From NCBI RefSeq assembly GCF_047123815.1, contig NZ_CP138920.1, positions 3,100,001 to 3,164,000 on the forward strand: a DNA stretch of 64,000 nucleotides. Direction: 5' to 3'. The translations under genes and the position numbers were made by a program. Below the pieces are notes generated by a model. It had not been told where the DNA came from. It was given only the letters and a program-made list of their open reading frames with translations, and did no database searches. Positions 36,363 to 45,864 of this stretch are shown here, piece by piece; the stretch's first letter is position 1; every line of letters begins with the position of its first letter. This stretch comes from Maricaulis sp017643475 (GTDB lineage: Bacteria; Pseudomonadota; Alphaproteobacteria; Caulobacterales; Maricaulaceae).

Positions 36363-37581
36363 AACGTCCCGCTCTCAGTAGTCGGTCCGGATCAATTCTC
36401 GATCCATTGAACCAGATTTCATAGTGCAAGTGCGTAGCTGTGCTACGACCCGTGGACCCCATGCCCCCGATCTGTTGTCCTCGCTCGACGGTATCACCCC
36501 GGCGCACTGCGATTTCGTGGAGATGCGCGTATCGGGTACGGAAGCCATACCCGTGGTCGATCTCCACGGTACGACCATAACCACCTCTCCAGCCCGCGTA
36601 AACGACTTCGCCCGGTCCGGTCGCGATAATCGGGGCGCGGCGATAGGCGCCGAAGTCCATGCCCAGGTGCTGGGTGGGGCGTCCGTGGAAGGGATCCATG
36701 CGCATGCCAAACGGCGAGGTGCGACGATGGGGAACGGCGATCGGTTCACCGAACGGCGCCTCCAGGGAGAAGCGTTCCAACTCGTTCACTTCAAGCATGC
36801 GCGCTGCGATACGGTTGATACGCGAGGAAAAATCGCGATTGATCTCGAGGTCGGGTCCAAAGGAGTGGTCGACGAAAATCGGCTCATACGGGCCGCCTTG
36901 TTCGTCGGTGTCACGGCCTGACGCAACGACTTCCTCGATATCCAGTCCGGTCAGGCGCAGAACGGCGCGCAGGTTTTCAAGGCGCGTCTCGGTCGCGTCC
37001 TCGGCCTGGGCCAGAACGAGATCCTGCTCGCCCATGAGGTAATTGATCTGGTCTTCCGGGTTTTCCGAAAGCGAGGACAGGGAGACCAGGCTGTCGCGCG
37101 ACTCGCGCGGTGTCGGGTCAGCCGGGGTAGCCGCCATCAGGACGCGGCCATCATCCAGCTCGGGAGAGGGCTCCATGACGCTGCCGGACAATTGCTCCGC
37201 AAATTCAACGAGCTGACGCAAGGTCTCGTGGCGAAGCTGGAATTCAACAGCGGTGCGGTCGAACTCGGCCGATTGCGACTCCACCAGCGAGATCGCGGTG
37301 GCTTCACTCGCCTGTGCCTCGGCAATCAGGCGGTTGGCCTGGACCCGTTCTTCTTCAATCTGGGATTCCTTGGCGGCAATGGCGCGGCCGTGGAAGGCAA
37401 CGGAAACCGTCGTGAAACAAAGCCAGCCGGCGAGCACGGTTGCGGCAAAAAGCGCCGACACCTGTAGCGTGGTCGAAATCGCGAAATAACGAACCTGACC
37501 ATCACTGCGGTGATAAATTTGTCGATCTGGAAACCAGCGCTGCGCTGTACCCCAAATCGCTTCTTTAACGCCTGCGAACAT
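36352..37581 (-). CDS. Membrane-anchored M23 peptidoglycan peptidase (LmdC-like)
   Basis: Predicted bitopic inner-membrane endopeptidase, about 409 residues. A cytosolic N-terminus (QRWFPDRQIYHRSDGQVRYF) is followed by a membrane segment (about 35-60) and a coiled coil (EERVQANRLIAEAQASEATA onward). The C-terminal M23 LytM domain has ligands in HLGMDFGAYR and HLHYEIW plus HL in RYAHLHEI, so all zinc ligands appear present. ATG 37581 is preferred; a GTG at 37635 would add 18 residues. It overlaps bacA by 11 bp. The cytosolic tail could bind bactofilin filaments. Confidence 0.9.
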   Translation of the reverse strand: MFAGVKEAIWGTAQRWFPDRQIYHRSDGQVRYFAISTTLQVSALFAATVLAGWLCFTTVSVAFHGRAIAAKESQIEEERVQANRLIAEAQASEATAISLVESQSAEFDRTAVEFQLRHETLRQLVEFAEQLSGSVMEPSPELDDGRVLMAATPADPTPRESRDSLVSLSSLSENPEDQINYLMGEQDLVLAQAEDATETRLENLRAVLRLTGLDIEEVVASGRDTDEQGGPYEPIFVDHSFGPDLEINRDFSSRINRIAARMLEVNELERFSLEAPFGEPIAVPHRRTSPFGMRMDPFHGRPTQHLGMDFGAYRRAPIIATGPGEVVYAGWRGGYGRTVEIDHGYGFRTRYAHLHEIAVRRGDTVERGQQIGGMGSTGRSTATHLHYEIWFNGSRIDPDRLLRAGRYVQ

Positions 37582-37680
37582 GCTTGTGAGCCGCTCTTTT
37601 ACGCTTGCCCCATACGCCCCGCAGGCATGTGACACAAAACTGGAAGAAAATTCAACAGCCCGTGATGCAAATCTTGGGCC

Positions 37681-38505
37681 CTATTGCGCCAATGGTAGGT
37701 AGTATTCTTCGGGCAAACCCGCAGTTTTACGCGCATTGAAGTTAAATGGCAGCTTTAGGCCACCTTTAAAGTGCTGTTTTACAAGGCTCTGGTATCGCGT
37801 TTGAGGATCGAGCTTGTCGGCGGTGCAAAGCGCGTGAAACCACTTCGCACCGGCTGCAACGTGAGCGATTTCTTCCTCGTAAATCACTTTCAGGACATCG
37901 GCGCTGCTCTGGTCGCCGGCAGAGACCAGCCGGTCAATCATGCCGGGGGTCACGTCCAGACCGCGCGCTTCCAGCACTAATGGTGCTACGGCGAGGCGCG
38001 CCGCGAGGTCATGTGACGTGGAAATGGCGGCATCCCAGAGCCCGTTATGGGCGACGTGGTCGCCATAACAGGCGCCGAGCTCCTCCAACCGGTCCTGGAC
38101 CATGACAAAATGCCGGGCCTCGTCATCCCCGACACGGATCCAGTCATCGACCAGGGCGTGGCGTTGGGCTTCATCAAATTCAGCTTCGCCGCCAAATCGG
38201 GCGACCAGGTCGAAGGCGAGGTCGATGGCGTTGAATTCGATATGGGCGATGGCGTGCATCAGGGCGATCCGGCCGGCGGGCCCATTGAGACGTCGCCTGG
38301 GAACCTGTCCCGGCGGCACCAGTTCAGGATGTTTTGGCCGCGCCGGACGGTGGGTGTCCGGTATGTTCTGCCATTCAACCGGCAAAGGCAGTACGCCGTC
38401 CTGCCAAAGTGCGGCGACCTCTCGTGCCCGGGCGGGCTTGTCCATCGGGCACGCCGTGTCGAGCACGCTCAGACAGGCTTGCTGGATGTCATCCGTCGTC
38501 GTCAT
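37681..38505 (-). CDS. DUF455 ferritin-like domain protein
   Basis: A 274-residue cytosolic protein of the DUF455/COG2833 family, predicted to have a ferritin-like four-helix fold. Glu/His pairs typical of diiron ligands are visible: AHIEFNAIDLAFDL, DDEARHFVMVQDRL and YEEEIAHVAAGAKWF. The family is sometimes described as MiaE-like, but its reaction is not established. ATG 38505 overlaps the peroxiredoxin stop by one base (TGATG), pointing to one transcript and perhaps a shared role in oxidative stress; a TTG one codon upstream is the alternative start. Confidence 0.85.
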   Translation of the reverse strand: MTTTDDIQQACLSVLDTACPMDKPARAREVAALWQDGVLPLPVEWQNIPDTHRPARPKHPELVPPGQVPRRRLNGPAGRIALMHAIAHIEFNAIDLAFDLVARFGGEAEFDEAQRHALVDDWIRVGDDEARHFVMVQDRLEELGACYGDHVAHNGLWDAAISTSHDLAARLAVAPLVLEARGLDVTPGMIDRLVSAGDQSSADVLKVIYEEEIAHVAAGAKWFHALCTADKLDPQTRYQSLVKQHFKGGLKLPFNFNARKTAGLPEEYYLPLAQ

Positions 38506-38972
38506 CAAAGCGCGTGGACGGCGTCAAGCACGGCCTGGGCGTGGCCCTTTACTTTCACCTTCCGCCAGATCTGCGCGAGCTTGCCATCCGCATCAATCAG
38601 GAAGGTTGCGCGTTCAATACCCATGTATTCGCGGCCATAGAGCTTCTTGAGAACCCAGACACCATAGGCTTCGAGCACTTCGCCATCCTCATCGGAGCCC
38701 AGAGTGACCTTGAGTTCGTGTTTGGCCTTGAACTTGTCATGTTTGGCGACAGTATCCTTGGACACGCCGATGATTACTGTATTGGCGGCGTCGAAATCTG
38801 CGATCAGCGTGCTGAAGTCGATGGCCTCGGTGGTGCAACCCGGCGTATCGTCCTTGGGATAAAAGTAGAGGACGACATTTTTGCCTTTCAGGGTAGAAAG
38901 CTCTACGGAAGCGCCACCATCGGTCGGCATGTTGAAATTCGGAGCCAGGTCGCCTGTTTTGAGTTCGCTCAT
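38505..38972 (-). CDS. bcp: Peroxiredoxin, Bcp/PrxQ type
   Basis: Thiol peroxidase of the AhpC/TSA fold, 155 residues, reducing peroxides in the cytosol. The peroxidatic Cys46 is in FYPKDDTPGCTTEAIDF. The resolving cysteine that Bcp/PrxQ proteins often carry five residues later is replaced by Ile51, and there is no other Cys, so it must work by a 1-Cys mechanism or with an external thiol. ATG 38972 gives the standard N-terminus MSELKTGDLAPNF with GGGGAG upstream. Operon with the DUF455 gene. Confidence 0.94.
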   Translation of the reverse strand: MSELKTGDLAPNFNMPTDGGASVELSTLKGKNVVLYFYPKDDTPGCTTEAIDFSTLIADFDAANTVIIGVSKDTVAKHDKFKAKHELKVTLGSDEDGEVLEAYGVWVLKKLYGREYMGIERATFLIDADGKLAQIWRKVKVKGHAQAVLDAVHAL

Positions 38973-39071
38973 GTCATTTCTCCCCAGTCGCATGGATTGC
39001 GGTTGCTGCAGCGATAAATTGCCCTTGTGCGCCTGCACGTCCAGCCATTCGACTGCGATGGGGCGTGAATA

Positions 39072-42000
39072 ATGCTGCGCCGTTCTGCGAAATGGACCCT
39101 GATCTACATTCTGGAAGCCGTTGCCGTGCTTCTGATGATGGTGATTTTTGGCCTGGGGTTCATCTTCTGGCGCCTGTCCTCAGGGCCGGTCGATCTCGGC
39201 TTCCTGCGCGAGGATGTGCAGGCCCAGATCGCCCAGATGTTCGAGGGTGATGTGGTCGCGCTTGGCGATCTGGAAGCGCGGTATGAGTCGAGTGAAGGCG
39301 CCATTATTGTCACTGCCCGCGATGTGGCGGTGGCCCAGGCGGACGGCGAAGTCATCGCCCGGGCGCCGCTGATCGAAGCGGGGCTGGCCATCCAGCCGAT
39401 GATCTTCGGGCGGATCGAGCCGACGCAATTGCGTGTTCACGGGGGTTCCGTATCTATTGTGCGACGGGCAGATGGCGCCGTGGGCGCTGGCCTGGGCGGA
39501 GTTGACCGTGTGGCTGCTTCGGCACGTCAGCCGGAACGCGGGGGCGATGACAGCGCCTCGCTCTTCCTTCTGCTGCAGGACCCGGAAGCCAGTGACAGTC
39601 CGCTCGGACGTATCCGCAATGTGGAAGTTCGTGACGCGACGGTGCGCATTATCGACCAGATCAGTGGCGTAGCCTGGCTGGTCAACAATGCGCGTGTTGA
39701 ACTCGCTCGGGACGAGTTCCGGATTGTATCCATCCTGCAGGGACAGATCGCGACCGCCTCCGGATTCGCCGATCTCAATATCCGTATACAGGCCGGGGCC
39801 CGGCTGACCTCGCTCTTGCTGGAAGTTGATGTGGATCAGCTCTACCTCGCTTCGGTTGCTCCGACCCAGGGGCCGTTTTCCGCCTTGCGGGCACTGGATG
39901 CCCCGCTCTCGCTGGACCTGATCATGGATGCGCGTCTCGAGACCGGCATCCAGACAGCCTCGCTGGAGCTTGATATCGGGGAGGGTGTTATCCTGTCCCA
40001 GGGCGAGGAGCATGGATTTGAAGGAGCTGAGCTGTCGCTGGTCTTCGATCCCCAGGTCGGATCGCTTTCGCTGGACCGCGGGCGGATTGTCTCTGATGTC
40101 TTTGCCGGGGAACTTTCCGGGCGGATCTATGACCTGGACGCCTATGCGGGGGCCTTGCCCATGCGCTGGCGGTATGAATTCAGCGCCGGTGAGGGGTTTG
40201 TCGATCTGGGCGAGATCTTCGAGCGTCCGCCGCGTTGGGGCGGGCTGGATGTATCGGGCCGTGCCGACCTCAATGAGCGCCGGATCGATTACGAGGCCCT
40301 CAATGTCCAGCTCGACAGGATTCGCGCCGAGCTGACCGGCTACGCCAGTCTCAGCCAGGTCGCGGACGGACGCTGGCTGCCCAATATCGTGCTCTCCGGA
40401 CCGGTGCTTGGCGATGTAACGGCCGAGGCGGTGCTGTCCTACTGGCCGGTGGATCTCGCCGACGGTGCTCGTGACTGGATCGAGGAGGGCATTCTCGGTG
40501 GCCGGTTTTATAACTCGCGCCTGGATATGAATATTGACGCTGAATCGATTGCCAGCGGTGCGCTGGCCAACGACCGGCTCAATCTCTCCTTCGATGTTGA
40601 AGACGGTATCATCCGCTATATTTCGACCATGACGCCGATCACGGAAGCAGTTGGCAGCGCAACGCTTTACGGCAATGCCTTCGAAGCCAGCCTGACGGCG
40701 GGTCGGGTCGGCGACATCATCATCCACGAGGGCCATGTGGACATCCCCCGGCTCAATCCGAAAGGCGCCATCGCGACCTATTCAGGACGGGGATATGGCA
40801 CGGCCACGGATATTCTCGCGTTGATCGACGAGGAGCCTCTGGGCTTCCCGACCGAGTACGGCATCGATCCACAGGCCGTGGGCGGTGAGGGCGAGATCAC
40901 GTTCCAGATCCAGCGCCCCATGCTCTCTGACGTTCCGGCAGAGGACATCCCCTTTGTGATCACGGGCGATCTTACCGGCGTTGCCCTGGCCATTCCTGAG
41001 ACACCTCTAGCGCTCAGCCAGGGCACGGTATCGATCACCGCGGACCAGAACCGCCTGACCGCCAGCGGAGATGCTTTCTGGGGCGATACGCCCGTTAGCG
41101 TGAACTGGGTGGAAGACTTCACAATGCCCGACGGTCAGCCTTCTACCACATTCGAGGTTGAGGCCCGCCTGGGCGCGCGGGCGCTCGATGAATTCGGCAT
41201 TCCGGCGCGCCGGTATCTTGATGGATTTGTTGGTGTCGAAGCCCGCGCGATTTCCAACGGGCTGGATATTGAGTCCATTGATGTGGATGCGGATCTCACT
41301 GAAGCCTGGATCGAGGCTCCAGACGGCGTCTGGTTCAAGGAAATCGGCGTCGAGGGGCTGGCCGGTTTCACCCTGACCCGCAATGACGCCCAGAATTATG
41401 TCTTCGAGGAAATCATCATCCAGACGGAAGGTGTGGAGATTGGTGCCGATGCGCAGCTGTCTCCCGGAGGACGTCTGGTCGAGCTCAATCTTGACCATGT
41501 CGAGGTGAACGATTTTATCAGTCTGCGCGGGCGTCTCGCCGCCCCTCCTGAGCCGGGGCAACCCTTTACTGCAAGACTGTCCGGCGATTATCTCGATGCT
41601 CGTGAAATCCTGGAGATCTGGAACAATCGTGAGCCGGTGGCACCGGAGCAATCGACCGCAGACGAGAGCGACACGGCGGACGCTTTTTCCCTTCCGCTGT
41701 CCGTGACATTTGATGTGGCACGGATGGCGATTGAAGAGGATGAAGTGCTGGAAGATTTCAGTCTCATCTGGCGCAGCGAAGAGGATGGCATCCGTGCTGT
41801 AGCTGTTTCCGGCCGCTCCAGCGCCGGGCCGTTTTTCGCCAGCTTTGGCGCTCCGGAAGAGGGCGGCATCCGGGAATTCCGTGTGGAAACCCAGTCGATT
41901 GAACGTCTCTCGTCCTTCATCGGTTTCTCTGAGGGTGTGGTGGGTGGTCGAATGTCCGTACTCGGCGAAGCTCCGCCCCTGGGCGTGGATGGCCCGCTGA

Positions 42001-42626
42001 CGGCCCGGGTGGAAATCGATGACATCACCCTTGTTCGGGTTCCGGTTCTCGCCCGCATCTTGGCTGCGGGTTCATTTGAAGGGCTGGGCGCTTTGCTCAA
42101 TGGGGATGGTATCCGTTTCGAGCGCATAACAGGTGATGTCATGTTCGAGGACGGCCTGTTCACCATCGGCGAAAGTCAGGCGACGGGCAGTTCGCTGGGC
42201 GTGACGGCAACAGGCTCGATTGACTTTGAAGGACGCAGCGCGGCGATTGACGGTAATCTGGCGCCCTCCTATGCGGTCAATTCCTTCTTTGGAAACCTCC
42301 CGGTTATCGGTGAATTGCTGATTTCCCGGCCGGGAGAAGGCGTGGTCGGGATAACCTATTCAGTCGAGGGGCCGTTCGACAGCCTGACAGTGTTCGCAAA
42401 TCCGCTTTCCGTTCTGGCGCCCGGTGTCTTCCGCCGCATGTTCGAGGGCACAGCAGCGGAGCGTGCCGCTGCGAACCGGGGCGAGGATGGTGAGCCGGCC
42501 ATCCCGTCAGTGTTGCCGCCGGAGGTTCTCGAACGATTGCGGGTGGTGGAAGAACCGGGAGACGGGGGCGTCGTTGCCGACCCCGTCACCGGTATTCCTG
42601 AAAGCGAAGAGCCGAGCGAGCGCTAG
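39072..42626 (+). CDS. Large AsmA/YhdP-like envelope protein
   Basis: A 1184-residue inner-membrane-anchored periplasmic protein of the AsmA-like superfamily (DUF3971 / YhdP type). One N-terminal membrane segment (about 8-35: WTLIYILEAVAVLLMMVIFG) is followed by more than 1000 residues of repetitive beta structure. The C-terminal AsmA_2-like part includes GSFEGLGALLNGDGIRFERI and PVIGELLISRPGEGVVGITY. YhdP-class proteins form long hydrophobic-groove bridges that move phospholipid to the outer membrane. The tail (about 1140-1184) is disordered. Its stop overlaps the convergent tyrS stop in one CTAG. Confidence 0.88.
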   Translation: MLRRSAKWTLIYILEAVAVLLMMVIFGLGFIFWRLSSGPVDLGFLREDVQAQIAQMFEGDVVALGDLEARYESSEGAIIVTARDVAVAQADGEVIARAPLIEAGLAIQPMIFGRIEPTQLRVHGGSVSIVRRADGAVGAGLGGVDRVAASARQPERGGDDSASLFLLLQDPEASDSPLGRIRNVEVRDATVRIIDQISGVAWLVNNARVELARDEFRIVSILQGQIATASGFADLNIRIQAGARLTSLLLEVDVDQLYLASVAPTQGPFSALRALDAPLSLDLIMDARLETGIQTASLELDIGEGVILSQGEEHGFEGAELSLVFDPQVGSLSLDRGRIVSDVFAGELSGRIYDLDAYAGALPMRWRYEFSAGEGFVDLGEIFERPPRWGGLDVSGRADLNERRIDYEALNVQLDRIRAELTGYASLSQVADGRWLPNIVLSGPVLGDVTAEAVLSYWPVDLADGARDWIEEGILGGRFYNSRLDMNIDAESIASGALANDRLNLSFDVEDGIIRYISTMTPITEAVGSATLYGNAFEASLTAGRVGDIIIHEGHVDIPRLNPKGAIATYSGRGYGTATDILALIDEEPLGFPTEYGIDPQAVGGEGEITFQIQRPMLSDVPAEDIPFVITGDLTGVALAIPETPLALSQGTVSITADQNRLTASGDAFWGDTPVSVNWVEDFTMPDGQPSTTFEVEARLGARALDEFGIPARRYLDGFVGVEARAISNGLDIESIDVDADLTEAWIEAPDGVWFKEIGVEGLAGFTLTRNDAQNYVFEEIIIQTEGVEIGADAQLSPGGRLVELNLDHVEVNDFISLRGRLAAPPEPGQPFTARLSGDYLDAREILEIWNNREPVAPEQSTADESDTADAFSLPLSVTFDVARMAIEEDEVLEDFSLIWRSEEDGIRAVAVSGRSSAGPFFASFGAPEEGGIREFRVETQSIERLSSFIGFSEGVVGGRMSVLGEAPPLGVDGPLTARVEIDDITLVRVPVLARILAAGSFEGLGALLNGDGIRFERITGDVMFEDGLFTIGESQATGSSLGVTATGSIDFEGRSAAIDGNLAPSYAVNSFFGNLPVIGELLISRPGEGVVGITYSVEGPFDSLTVFANPLSVLAPGVFRRMFEGTAAERAAANRGEDGEPAIPSVLPPEVLERLRVVEEPGDGGVVADPVTGIPESEEPSER

Positions 42627-43870
42627 GCGGGCTTGGCCAGTGCGTGGCGCTTCTTGCCAACAGAGAGTTTGATCGCGCCATCCTGCACGAGATCAGCTGT
42701 AGCCTTGGCCTGGATATCAGTCAGGGGCTGACCGTTCACCTTGGCCGCACCGGCTTTGATGTGGCGCTTCATTTCGCCGTTTGAGGCAGCCAGACCGGCC
42801 TCGACAAACAGTGACGCCAGCGTCACATCACCATCGGTCAGACCGGCGATCTCAACAGTTGGCAGCGCGTCACCCGCACCGCCGGCCGCAAAGGTCGCCT
42901 TCGCCGTCGCCTCGGCTTCTCGCGCTGCGTCGGCGCCATGCAGCATCGTGGTCGCCTCATTGGCGAGACGCACCTTGGCATCATTGATCGCTGCGCCCTC
43001 CAGGGCTTCAAGCTGTGCGATCTCGGCCAGCGGCAGATCAGTGAACAGGCGCAGGAAACGGCCGACATCGGCATCCTCGGTATTGCGCCAGAACTGCCAG
43101 TATTCGTACGAGGACAGCATGTCGTCATTGAGCCAGACGGCGCCATCGGCGGTCTTTCCCATCTTGGCGCCGGACGCGGTCGTGATCAGCGGTGTGGTGA
43201 AGGCACTGACTTCATTGCCGGCGATCCGGCGGCACAGCTCAACACCATTGATGATATTGCCCCACTGGTCACCACCCCCCAGCTGCAGTGAGCAGCCATA
43301 GCGCTTGTTCAATTCCAGAAAGTCGACCGCCTGCAACAGCATGTAGTTGAATTCCAGGAAGGTCAGCGGTTGTTCGCGATCGAGGCGCTGCTTGACCGAC
43401 TCAAACGTCATCATCCGGTTGACGGTGAAGTGCGGGCCGAATTCGCGCAGGAATTCCAAGTATCCGAACTCTGACAGCCATTCATCATTGTCCACGACAA
43501 TCGCATCGGTCGGGCCATCGCCGATGGCGAGGAGTTTCTTGAACGGTTTGAGAATACCCGCCTTGTTCTCGCCGATCTGGTCTTCGGTCAGCATCGAGCG
43601 CGACTTGTCCTTGCCGGACGGGTCGCCGATCTTGGTCGTGCCGCCGCCCAGCAGGATGATCGGCTTGTGACCGGCCTTCTGCATCTGGCGCAGCATCATG
43701 ATCTGGACGAGAGAGCCGACATGCAGGCTCGATGCGGTCGCGTCAAAGCCGATATAGCCCGTCACCACACCACTTGTCGCACGCTCATCGAGCGTGTTCA
43801 GATCGGTCGACTGAAAATGGTATCCGCGTTGCACCAGGTTGCGGACAAGTTCGGACTTGTATTCACTCAT
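42623..43870 (-). CDS. tyrS: Tyrosyl-tRNA synthetase
   Basis: Class I aminoacyl-tRNA synthetase, 415 residues, cytosolic. The HIGH-like motif is HVGS at 50-53, the KMSKS-like loop is KMGKT near 235, the tyrosine pocket includes YIGFDATASSLH and QAVDFLELNKRYGCSLQLGG, and the C-terminal S4-like RNA-binding domain starts around LFVEAGLAASNGEMKRHIKAG. Standard TyrRS-1 length. ATG 43870 gives MSEYKSELV. It lies 62 bp from the divergent anmK, an arrangement common in alphaproteobacteria. Confidence 0.97.
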   Translation of the reverse strand: MSEYKSELVRNLVQRGYHFQSTDLNTLDERATSGVVTGYIGFDATASSLHVGSLVQIMMLRQMQKAGHKPIILLGGGTTKIGDPSGKDKSRSMLTEDQIGENKAGILKPFKKLLAIGDGPTDAIVVDNDEWLSEFGYLEFLREFGPHFTVNRMMTFESVKQRLDREQPLTFLEFNYMLLQAVDFLELNKRYGCSLQLGGGDQWGNIINGVELCRRIAGNEVSAFTTPLITTASGAKMGKTADGAVWLNDDMLSSYEYWQFWRNTEDADVGRFLRLFTDLPLAEIAQLEALEGAAINDAKVRLANEATTMLHGADAAREAEATAKATFAAGGAGDALPTVEIAGLTDGDVTLASLFVEAGLAASNGEMKRHIKAGAAKVNGQPLTDIQAKATADLVQDGAIKLSVGKKRHALAKPA

Positions 43871-43932
43871 GAAAGCTCTCCTGATAGATCGCTTCTAGGT
43901 CGCAATTCGATGGGAGAAAAGAGGGAGATGGC

Positions 43933-45033
43933 ATGAAGCGTGTGATCGGTCTCATGAGCGGGACCTCGCTGGACGGTGTTGATGCTGCCCTGATTGAGAC
44001 AGACGGTGAGGATATCCGGGCCTATGGCGCGGGCACCGAGATCAGCTATACGGCCGAAGACCGGAGCATTCTTCAGGATGCGGTCGACAGGGCACTGGAT
44101 TGGGGTTTCGAGGGTGATCAGCCTGATTTCACGGCTGCAGAAGACGTTCTCACCCGGACCCATATCGCGGCCGTTCGCGCTGTGCTGGAAAGCGAGTCGC
44201 TTTCCGCGCCGCCGGTCGAGCTGGTCGGGTTTCACGGTCAGACTGTATTGCACAAGGCGCCCAAGGACGGGCAAGCCGGCCAGACCCTGCAGATCGGTGA
44301 TGGGGAGGCTCTCGCACAGGCGCTGGGCATGCCGGTGGTCTATGATTTCCGCTCTGCCGACATGCAAATGGGCGGGCAGGGCGCCCCGCTCGCACCGCTT
44401 TATCACCGGGCGCTCGCCAACAAGGCCGGGCTGGGTGATATTGCCGTGCTCAATCTGGGAGGAGTGGCCAATGTGACTTGGTTGGAAGACGGTCAGGACC
44501 CGATCGCCTTTGACACCGGTCCGGCCAATGGCTTGATAGATGCCTGGTGCCAGGAGCTGACCGACAAGTCCCATGATGAAGGCGGCAAGCTGGCCTGTGC
44601 GGGCGCCGTTGATCTGGATGTCCTGGCACAACTGATGTCTCACGAGTTTTTCCCGAAAGCCGCTCCGAAATCCCTTGATCGTTGGGATTTCTCGTTAGCT
44701 CCGGTACGCGGCCTGTCCCTTGAGGATGGCGCGGCCACGCTGACCCGGTTCACGGCGCGCACGGTCGCTGATGCAGTCCGCATGCTGGGTGAACCGTCTC
44801 GTGTCCTGGTCACAGGGGGCGGGCGTCACAATGCAACTCTGATGGGCATGCTCGAAGAGGAACTTCCCCGGGTGCAGGTTGAGCCGGTCGAAGCGGTCGG
44901 CTGGCGTGGGGACTATATCGAGGCAGAGGCTTTCGCCTGGCTGGCCGCCCGTTTTGAGCGCGGTTTGCCGACAAGCTTGCCATCGACAACAGGTGCCTCG
45001 GAGCCTGTGTGTGGTGGAAGAAGGGCGAGTTGA
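43933..45033 (+). CDS. anmK: Anhydro-N-acetylmuramic acid kinase
   Basis: Phosphorylates 1,6-anhydro-MurNAc from turned-over peptidoglycan, giving MurNAc-6-phosphate for recycling. 366 residues, ASKHA-fold kinase. ATP-binding loop GLMSGTSLDGVDAAL is at the N-terminus; VGFHGQTVLH, FRSADMQMGGQGAPLAP, LNLGGVANVT and FDTGPANGLIDAW are family hallmarks. Start ATG 43933 with GGGAGA upstream. The last ~15 residues (GASEPVCGGRRAS) are less conserved. Confidence 0.96.
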   Translation: MKRVIGLMSGTSLDGVDAALIETDGEDIRAYGAGTEISYTAEDRSILQDAVDRALDWGFEGDQPDFTAAEDVLTRTHIAAVRAVLESESLSAPPVELVGFHGQTVLHKAPKDGQAGQTLQIGDGEALAQALGMPVVYDFRSADMQMGGQGAPLAPLYHRALANKAGLGDIAVLNLGGVANVTWLEDGQDPIAFDTGPANGLIDAWCQELTDKSHDEGGKLACAGAVDLDVLAQLMSHEFFPKAAPKSLDRWDFSLAPVRGLSLEDGAATLTRFTARTVADAVRMLGEPSRVLVTGGGRHNATLMGMLEEELPRVQVEPVEAVGWRGDYIEAEAFAWLAARFERGLPTSLPSTTGASEPVCGGRRAS

Positions 45034-45039
45034 GCTCAG

Positions 45040-45067
45040 AAAAAAAAGCCCCGGCATCGACCGGAGC
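45040..45067 (-). terminator. Rho-independent terminator of the alpha/beta hydrolase gene
   Basis: On the minus strand GCTCCGG-TCGATG-CCGGGGC (one G-T wobble) is followed by eight T. It lies 26 bp past the hydrolase stop and just after the convergent anmK stop. Confidence 0.85.
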
Positions 45068-45093
45068 CTTTCTTCGTCGGGTCGTCGCGATGT

Positions 45094-45777
45094 TTACCGC
45101 TTGCCCGTAATCGTGCGCTCGGAGCGCTCTTTCTCGACGATCGGCAGGCGTTCGTCGAGATAGTCGTTGAGCATGATGTCCAGCGGTTCGGCATGTTCGG
45201 TGAACAGGTGATTGGCATCCGGGATCAGCTCGCGGCGGATCTCGATACCTTTCTGGACACGGATCTTGGACATCACCCGCTCGACATCGTCAGCCGGGAC
45301 GATCTTGTCGGCACCGCCATTGACGATGATGCCGGAGGCTGGGCAGGGCGCCAGGAAGGTGAAGTCATACATGTTGGTCGGCGGGGCCACGGAGATAAAG
45401 CCCGCGATTTCCGGACGGCGCATCAGAAGCTGCATGCCGATCCACGCACCGAAAGAGTGGCCGGCGACCCAGCAGAAACGCGCGCCGGAATTATAACCCT
45501 GGACCCAGTCGAGCACGGTTGCGGCATCGGACAGCTCACCGAGACCCTGGTCATAACTGCCCTGGGACCGGCCTACGCCACGGAAATTGAAGCGCAGCGT
45601 GGCGAAATTCCGCTTGCGGAAGGTGTCGTACATCATATCGACGATGTCGTTATCCATGCTGCCGCCGCCGAGCGGGTGGGCGTGGAGAATCAGCGCGATC
45701 GGTGCGGTTTCATCTTCACTCGGGCTGTAGCGCCCTTCCAGTCGGCCGGCCGGGCCGGGGATGATTACGTCGGGCAT
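45094..45777 (-). CDS. Alpha/beta hydrolase (COG2945 type)
   Basis: Cytosolic alpha/beta-fold hydrolase, 227 residues. The nucleophile elbow is GHSFGAW, the oxyanion region HAHPLGGGSMDN, an acid lies in NGGADKIVPADDVE, and the catalytic His in PDANHLFTEHAE. NFRGVGRSQGSYDQG is the strand-loop typical of COG2945. Physiological substrate unknown. Divergent from iscR across 210 bp that contains an IscR-box-like site 88 bp from this gene, so iron-sulfur control is possible but unproven. Confidence 0.9.
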   Translation of the reverse strand: MPDVIIPGPAGRLEGRYSPSEDETAPIALILHAHPLGGGSMDNDIVDMMYDTFRKRNFATLRFNFRGVGRSQGSYDQGLGELSDAATVLDWVQGYNSGARFCWVAGHSFGAWIGMQLLMRRPEIAGFISVAPPTNMYDFTFLAPCPASGIIVNGGADKIVPADDVERVMSKIRVQKGIEIRRELIPDANHLFTEHAEPLDIMLNDYLDERLPIVEKERSERTITGKR

Positions 45778-45864
45778 TCAGGGGGTACCTTCCTAGCTCG
45801 TCCAATGTCTTTTCTGCAGGCATGCGGCAATTCGACCATTGAAAGCACGATCGAAAGGGCACAT

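Noticed and set aside
39180..40736. 518-codon minus-strand frame inside the AsmA/YhdP-like gene
   Set aside because: Shadow of a real 1184-codon gene; no start context or domain.
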